From the NCBI GenBank assembly GCA_002794775.1, contig NBAY01000191.1:1-13949 (forward strand): 13,949 nucleotides of DNA. The letters run 5' to 3'. The notes under the pieces were generated by a model, which was not told the origin of the DNA, did no database searches, and worked only from the letters and a program-made list of their open reading frames with translations. Source of the stretch: Porodaedalea pini (Eukaryota; Basidiomycota; Agaricomycetes; Hymenochaetales; Hymenochaetaceae). This document shows, piece by piece, positions 8,381 to 13,949 of this stretch (position 1 is the stretch's first letter; the number at the start of each line of letters is the position of its first letter). A program made the position numbers and the translations under genes.

Positions 8381-9245
8381 ATGCTCGCCTTATTTTCACT
8401 CTCTGCCATGGCCATGATTTCGGCCGTCGCAGCACAAAATGTCACAGTACGTCGAACATGATTGGGTAGTATCAATTTACCTATTTGGAGTGTTTCAAAG
8501 CAAATTATGGTTGGGGGTGATGGATCGAACCCCTTCATCTTTACTCCGCCGAACATAACTGCATCGACGGGAGATGTGATTATGTTCACCTTCTCTGGCG
8601 CGTAAGTAGCACTCGCCGCACATGTCATCGACATTTACTAAGGCATGCGTTAGACCTGGAAACCACTCTATAACGCAGAGCTCGTTCACGGACCCCTGCG
8701 ACCCGCTCGGAAACGGCTTCGACTCAGGAAACGTCTTGATACCCATGGGCACTACGACAGGATTCCCGACCTGGAATTTGACCATCACCAACGCTTCTGA
8801 GCCACTTTGGTTCTTCTGCAAGCAGCTCATTCCGCAGCCTCATTGCGATGTCGGAATGGTTGGCTCTATTAATGCTCCGACGACCGGAAGCAACACGTTT
8901 GAAGCATTCCAAGCAGCGGCCATGAACCATCAAGGCAACTCTGGCGTATGTGCTCACTTTCGAATTCGATTTATAGATTTTAGTCTTGAGCTTCGTTACT
9001 AGCAATCGGTTGGCTTCCTCGTTGGTCAGGGAGCATCCGCTTCGGCTGTTCCAGGACCATTGTCTGGTAGCATTACAGGCTTTGGCTTGCCCAACCCCTC
9101 GTCTACCGCCCCATCTGTCGTGTCTTCTGCTGCAGGATCTTCGGGCGCTACCCCCGCAGCCACGAGCGCCAGTTCTGCGAGTGAGCTGCGTGCGGCTGGA
9201 ATAATGACGTTTATGGCGGCGATGATCGGCTTTATCTTGGTTTAA
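8381..9245 (+). CDS. GPI-anchored Ser-rich cupredoxin-domain protein
   Basis: Exons are 8381-8446, 8501-8601, 8654-8945 and 9003-9245; introns are 54, 52 and 57 nt; phases agree and give 233 aa ending in TAA. Residues 1-18 form a signal peptide ending at VAA-QNVT. The mature part is a single cupredoxin domain like the fungal extracellular serine-rich proteins: FTPPNITASTGDVIMFTFSG, then GNHSITQSSF, and WFFCKQ...PHCDVGM. Candidate type 1 copper ligands are H60, C111, H119 and M124, all present. Cys80 and Cys120 may form a disulfide. A Ser/Ala/Pro-rich linker (about 160-215) leads to a small-residue SASSASELRAAG segment and a hydrophobic end (IMTFMAAMIGFILV), the layout of a GPI signal, so the protein should sit on the membrane or wall. 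In this family copper binding is expected, but the role (wall biology, redox or oxidative stress) is not established. Confidence 0.88.
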
Positions 9246-9599
9246 GGTGACGTAGACTACTACTCAAGAAGAGTGGAAATTTGTGTATTGTACGCTTTTC
9301 CCCTTACATGTAGGACAGTTTCTGGCTGTTGACCACTCCGGACCTGCTTGGTTCTTTGTGCTTTCGTACAAAACTTCCTGTTACACTTCGTGTATCTCAT
9401 GTTTGATATATTAATATGTTGTGATCAACCCGCGTTCTAACGTATGAAGATGCCATGAAACTTTGAAAGGTCTCGTTTGTTTGACTTTGAATGTCTACGA
9501 TCTCCAGACTCAGTTTGCTGCCTTTTTTAGCCACAATTTCGAAGCTTACAATTATCACGTGCCTCTATTCTTGTAATATTGCACTGCTCTGCACTACGT
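9246..9599. other. 3' flank of cupredoxin gene, no gene seen
   Basis: This AT-rich stretch holds the 3' UTR and terminator region of the cupredoxin gene. Frames on both strands are short and show no motifs. Its right edge should contain the junction with the retrotransposon 3' end, but no poly-A run or clear target-site duplication marks it. Confidence 0.45.
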
Positions 9600-12500
9600 A
9601 CACCACGGCGAAGACAAAGGAAAGGAAGGGGAAGAGAGAGAAAAAGGAAGAAAAAAATACGGACGTAGCGGCTAAATGCGTGTGTGCGTAAAAGAAAGGA
9701 AGGAAAGGGCATTAAGCGGAACTAAAGGTTTGCGTTATGAGATCTGGTGGAAGGTCTGAATAATAGGGCATCGCGTCAGGTGGGCGGCGGAAAGAAAAGT
9801 ATGCGAATTGAATGAGGAGCATGAAGTTAGATGGGGTGAACCAGTTCGAAAATAAAAGGGGAAGCTGAGATTTTTGAAAAAGTTGGCAGCGAATTTGTGA
9901 AAAGAAAGGGCATACGTTAAGAATATGATGGATGTCATGTTTGGTACAGAGCGGGTCCGGGCACTGGCGTGGCAGGTTTCGATCATGCATCTTGTGTGTA
10001 TTCAGGAGGATTCCGACCGCTCTCGACTGGAGATTGCGGGGGATACGCTTCTCAGGGTTTAGTCGCAGGAATGGACGTAACTGGCAATGGGGATAAAGAA
10101 TGAACGGTGCAGTAGTGACGCTGCGATGATGTCAGAGGTTTAAGATGCGGTTCCACCATTTGGCTAGAAGGTTGGACGAAAATCGCGCATGTAAGTTGGG
10201 TAAGGTATTGGGTGCAAGACTCTTGTGCGGAGAATGCGAAGCTTGGGCAGCAAGCTGGTCTGCTTGCGTATTGCCAGGTAATCCCATATGGGAAGGTACC
10301 CACTGTACAGATATTGTGGATGCTTCGTGATGAGTGGCTAGAAATATGCCGCAGAGTCTGCAGACCGCTGTGATGAAGGCCGCGTGAAGGGGATCTTCTG
10401 AGAAGATGAGGCGTGCACAATTAGCTGAGTCTGAGATAACGCGAAGATGGGTTGGATGGGCGCAATGCACTAGTAAGGATGAAAAGCGTGTTAGACCAGC
10501 AATGAGGGCTTGCTGCTCCTCGTAAAGGATGTTGCTTTGGGTATGCATGTCTGAAGCGAGGGACGCTAGTTCGCGTCGGTTATGCATGATGGAGTACCCG
10601 TGCCCGCTGGTGGGTGTGCCGTTCCGGTCGATGACAGAGCCGTCTGTAAATAAAAAGTATTGGAAAGGGGGAGGGTGATTGAAAAGTTGGAGGAAAGATT
10701 GTTTGACATAAGAACTGTTTTTGCGAGAAGTAATTGGAACAAGGGAAAGATGTGAGTGAATGGGTGGGATAATGGGGTAAAGAGAAGTACTGGGAATTGT
10801 AATGCCCACTGGGAGTAATTTGCGGATATCTGCAGAAGGAGGAAGGGAAGTGCAAACTGAAGATATGTAAGAAGTTATGAAGTGTTTAGCCTGGTATTGA
10901 ATGAAGAGGTCAATGGGAGGGATAGAGAGTAAAGAATCTGCTGCGTCTTTGTGGATGCTGTGAGAAATCATGAGAGAAAGGGCATGATGTTGCACAGGTG
11001 ATAAAATAGAAGAGATGGACGGAGAATCGGGGAAAAGTTGAGTGCCGTAAGTGGCAACAGAACGAATGAGATTGAAGTACAGAAGGAGGGCATACTCGAG
11101 GTATGTGCCATGGGAATGTTGAAATAAAAAGGAACGTTGAGAGAGTGTAGATAGTGCCTTGTTGGCTTGAGCATGAAGGTGTAAATGAGGAGAAAGATGA
11201 TGGTGGAAGATAACGCCCAGCCATGTAATATGTGGCCAGGGGAGAATAGTTTGGGAAGGGGATAGGATAAGAGAAGGCTGGCGGTCTGGTTGGGTTGGAA
11301 AAGGAGCGGGTTGGTTGGTAAAATTGGGGGTGAAATGAATAAGTTCGATGGAATCCGGGTCAATAGAGAGGCCCAGTTGTGAGAATTGAAGGGAAAGAAA
11401 GTGAAATTGATTTCTTAAACGAACAAGGTTGGTGCACATACTTAAAGAGCACGCAGAAAGGAGGTGGTCATCCATATAAGCGAGAAGTGGACGGTTATAA
11501 GGAAAACATTTGTAATAAGTGTCAATAGCCGGTGCGGCTGCGAAAACAGAAATAAGGGGAGAAAGGGGGGACCCTTGAGGAACACCTCGATTGGGTTTGG
11601 TGAAAGTGTCGGAGAAGTATTGGTTGAAATGTAAAGAAATGGAGCGGTCACGCATCCAGTGGGAAACACAATTAATAAGATTAGGGTGAATGTTCGACCA
11701 GGTTAAATGGTCGATGAGTAAAGGGTGGGAGATATTGTCGAAAAAACCTTGAATGTTGATGGTGACAACAGATGTCAACCAGCGACGGTGAGGGGATTTG
11801 AAGGGGCCCAGCCCAGGACGAGTGGAAAAGGGGGACGAGATGAATGGATTGTGATTGTTCAAATGCAAAAGTTCATAGCATGCAGTGAGCACGGATAGCG
11901 CTTTCCGACAGCCATGTTGAGAAGATGGAATAAGGGAGCGCTGTTTGAAAATAGTTTGGAGACAGTTAAAAAGAATGCATTCAAATAGTTTGCCCATTGT
12001 ATCCACAAGGGCGATGGGACGAAAAGAGCAAGGGAGTGAGAAATCGGTGCATTTCAGTTTAGGGATGAACGTGACGATAGAATGCTTGAATGAGAGGGGG
12101 AAATAGCCAAAGGACAGACAAGATGAAAATATTTGAGAAAAGAAAAGAGGTTCGCATTCAATGAAAAGTTTGAGATGGAGAAAAGTAAAAGAGTTATTGC
12201 CTGGGGCAGTTGAGTCATCCGTGCCCTTTAAGGCTCAGAGCGTTTCATCAACAGAGACTGGCTCAATGTCGGTAAGGGGTGGGAGCGAGTGCTGGTCGTG
12301 ATAACTGGGCGGTAGTGCAGGAAAAAATGTAGAGCGGAAGAGGTCGGATTTCTCGCTCTCATTGAGAGTGTAACTCCCAGAGGGGAGTTTCAAAATGCCA
12401 ATAGGATGGCAGCGGCGTGCCGAGCTGAGGTGTTGACATTTCCAGATCGACGAATGGTCGGATCGATGTAGGAGATTGCCAAAGAAGGAGGATTTGGCTG

Positions 12501-13390
12501 TAGCAAGAGTTTTGTGGAGTCGGGCGAGATTGTCTGACGACAGATTGTGGTGGTGTGCTTGGTAGTCATGACTGCACTGCTTGGTCCACCATGAGTGGGG
12601 CCCGAAGTATGTTCAGGGCTTGCACTTTTGCAGAAAGCGAGTCGTAAAAGAAGAGAAGGTGTCGTAAAAGGAGCATAATTTAGAATCTAAGTGAATAGGG
12701 AGGAGAATGTCGGAAGCATCAAATGAGAACAGATGTGATTTGCAAAATTCAGTGATCAAGGAGGGAATGTCGTGTTTGCGAACTAAGCAAAGGGGGTGGG
12801 TGGCTGGCGGGGGAGTAAATGAAATGGGTATGTTAAATATAAGAGGAAGATGGTCTGAATGAAATTCGAAAGAAGAGTCACCAATGAGAAGAGATTGGAT
12901 AAGGAACGGAGAAATATCAGTGGAGCTGATAACTAAATCCAAAGTGGAGGAACCTTGGGGGTGAATGAAGGTAGGTGTATTGGGAGGGTTGGTGACTGAT
13001 AAAGAATATTGGTCGAGCCAATGTAAAAAAGGTTCGGACGCAGGGAAATATCAGGAATGGGTAGCGTTGGACCAAAGGGTGGAGTGTCTGTTGAAATCTC
13101 TGACAAAAATGTGGGTTTCAGTGGGTGAGGGTTCGGGGAAAGGGTTTTTGAAAGAATGAGTGGCTGGGGAACTGTACACGTTCCAAATGTAAATAGTTGG
13201 TAGAGAACAGCCACAGTCAATGCTAATGGTGACTAGGTTAACGGGTCGGGATAAATGTGGATGATAGTTGAAAAGGTGAGAGATGCGTGGGTGAATAAAA
13301 GTTGCGCAGCTGGGTCTGATTGAAAGAGATGAAGGGGGGAGAATGCAAATAAATGGATCCACTGTAGCGCTCGATTCACACTTAGGTGTC
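9600..13390 (-). mobile_element. 5'-truncated, degenerate non-LTR (LINE, Tad-like) retrotransposon
   Basis: The minus strand carries endonuclease, reverse transcriptase, RNase H and a C-terminal Cys/His knuckle in the order seen in Tad/I-type LINEs. There are no long terminal repeats. ORF1 (gag-like) and the first part of the endonuclease are absent, as expected of 5' truncation during target-primed reverse transcription. The 3' UTR, downstream of the TAA at 9714-9712, is polypyrimidine on the element strand (positions 9612-9709) and has no obvious poly-A tail. Both boundaries are approximate: the 5' edge is placed where protein similarity fades (about 13340-13400) and the 3' edge after the pyrimidine tract. 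Composition differs from neighbouring genes, with the element's coding strand poor in G and rich in C and T. Confidence 0.85.
9612..9709 (-). repeat. Polypyrimidine tract in LINE 3' UTR
   Basis: On the plus strand this is almost pure purine in two blocks (about 9612-9656 and 9690-9709), broken by a short GC-containing segment. On the element strand it is a C/T tract just after the stop codon. It may be a feature of the element's 3' end or later microsatellite growth. Confidence 0.6.
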
Positions 13391-13440
13391 AGCCGTCCCA
13401 GCATACCACCCGCTTTATTTATTATTATATACAGATACAA
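9712..13440 (-). pseudogene. LINE ORF2: endonuclease, reverse transcriptase, RNase H, Cys/His knuckle
   Basis: One minus-strand frame runs from about 13440 to the TAA at 9714-9712, broken only by TGA codons at 13053-13051, 12615-12613, 12237-12235 and 10134-10132, with no frameshift. The endonuclease (C-terminal part) shows RDFNRHSTLWS near 13101 and SDHLPL at 12858-12841. The reverse transcriptase shows FRPIALVDTMGK, SQHGCRKALSVLTACYELL, motif A as TINIQGFFD, GVPQGSP at 11586-11566 and AYMDD near 11478. Motif A has Asn (11757-11755) where the catalytic Asp is expected, and the endonuclease GDFN has become RDFN. RNase H keeps its acidic set: D (10644), E (10521), D (10431) and SHMGLPGNTQAD (10293-10258). 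The end has C-x4-C-x6-H-x4-C (9963-9910). This copy cannot make an active protein; upstream of about 13390 the frame is probably host sequence. Confidence 0.85.
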
Positions 13441-13949
13441 ACCCCATAAACACAGTCAAGCACCTCGTTTCATCACTGACTATCTTACACTTTGCATTTC
13501 ACACGCTCGAATGGTCACACTCGGCCATTCGAGCATCAATATACCTTCGAATCTTTCATATGATGCAGTAGTAACCTCATAAATACGTTCAAATACTTTC
13601 ATACACCCATTCGAACACTCATACCACTTCCTAGTCACACTCGAACGCTTTGTTTCCTTTATATTCATTCCATATCCCACTATATGCACGCTTGAGCATT
13701 CTTTCCACTTCGTATCCACTCGTTCGAATGCTTATAGCGCAGCCACATTACGCGGTTGGGCTCAGGCAACGCATTGGGTTCCACCATGGGTCGCTCAAAC
13801 GGTTCCCGGGCTGTCGACGTTGAATGTATCACGCTCGAATGACCGGATTCCATCGTTCACCGCATTCTCCATGGGGCTCGAGTGTTATTTATCATCGTCT
13901 ATCACTTCCAGGGGTGCATTCATCACCATCACGCCCCAGGAACATTCAA
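13441..13949. other. Non-coding DNA with degenerate TCGAATG motif cluster
   Basis: No gene is supported. The stretch 13480-13719 has an open minus-strand frame, but it simply follows the degenerate repeat. Copies of YTCGAAYG or its complement occur near 13506, 13527, 13546, 13587, 13610, 13639, 13691, 13722, 13833 and 13877, often preceded by CAC or CACG. Spacing is irregular (about 20-50 bp, then wider). The last 200 bp are more GC-rich, with a short frame at 13787 that I do not trust. Confidence 0.5.
13505..13534. repeat. Perfect 10-bp inverted repeat
   Basis: GCTCGAATGG (13505-13514) and CCATTCGAGC (13525-13534) are perfect reverse complements with a 10-bp spacer, TCACACTCGG. Both arms are copies of the motif that recurs through the following 350 bp. 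Confidence 0.7.

Noticed and set aside
9712..13440. Possible recoding of TGA (selenocysteine, readthrough or a changed code), since all internal LINE stops are TGA
   Set aside because: The carrier gene in this window ends convincingly at TGA, no selenocysteine element is visible, and catalytic residues of the LINE are also mutated, so simple decay explains it better.
9400..13460. Target-site duplication flanking the LINE
   Set aside because: I compared the likely flanks by eye and found no convincing matching direct repeat; the boundaries are not precise enough to claim one.
13480..13719. Minus-strand frame of 79 codons in the motif cluster
   Set aside because: Its sequence follows the degenerate TCGAATG repeat and has no recognisable domain or promoter.
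13505..13886. CRISPR-like array
   Set aside because: Spacing is irregular, repeat units are short and degenerate, orientation varies, and the host is a eukaryote.

Overview
The window looks like nuclear DNA of a filamentous basidiomycete, probably an agaricomycete. Genes are cut by many short GT-AG introns, mostly 48-92 nt. Two secreted-protein genes have TATA boxes close to the start codon. The products (GH30 hydrolase, GPI-anchored Ser-rich cupredoxin, SLC25 carrier, ZNF511-type zinc-finger protein) and a degenerate Tad/LINE-like retrotransposon fit such a genome. The species cannot be named from the sequence alone.

Layout. (1) 1-477: no supported gene. (2) 478-1625 (+): a spliced gene I do not recognise, with a secure 3' half and an ambiguous middle. 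(3) 1639-2205 (-): the 3' exons of a second unrecognised gene, convergent with the first and ending 13 bp from it. (4) 2206-2327: a short, probably bidirectional promoter with an E-box and a 14-bp palindrome. (5) 2328-3715 (+): a 4-exon ZNF511-type C2H2 protein of 399 aa with an acidic middle and an RG-rich tail. (6) 4320-6171 (+): a 7-exon secreted GH30 glycoside hydrolase of 501 aa, probably an endo-beta-1,6-galactanase type. (7) 6275-7737 (-): an 8-exon mitochondrial carrier of 322 aa. (8) 7738-8380: a divergent promoter region. (9) 8381-9245 (+): a 4-exon GPI-anchored cupredoxin of 233 aa. (10) About 9600-13400 (-): a 5'-truncated non-LTR retrotransposon (endonuclease, reverse transcriptase, RNase H, Cys/His knuckle). 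It keeps one reading frame, broken only by four TGA codons. (11) About 13450-13949: AT/CA-rich DNA with a cluster of degenerate TCGAATG motifs and a perfect 10-bp inverted repeat.

The host genes do not form an obvious pathway. The GH30 enzyme and the cupredoxin both act outside the cell or at the wall and would suit a wood- or litter-decaying or plant-associated fungus, but they are separated by the unrelated carrier. For the four recognised genes I checked exon phase at every junction, and each chain closes in frame. I found no convincing new multi-gene system. The most informative signals are the all-TGA decay of the retrotransposon with damage at putative CpG sites, the unrecognised convergent gene pair, the carrier with a proline missing from its third signature motif, and the duplication across the zinc-finger gene's stop codon.
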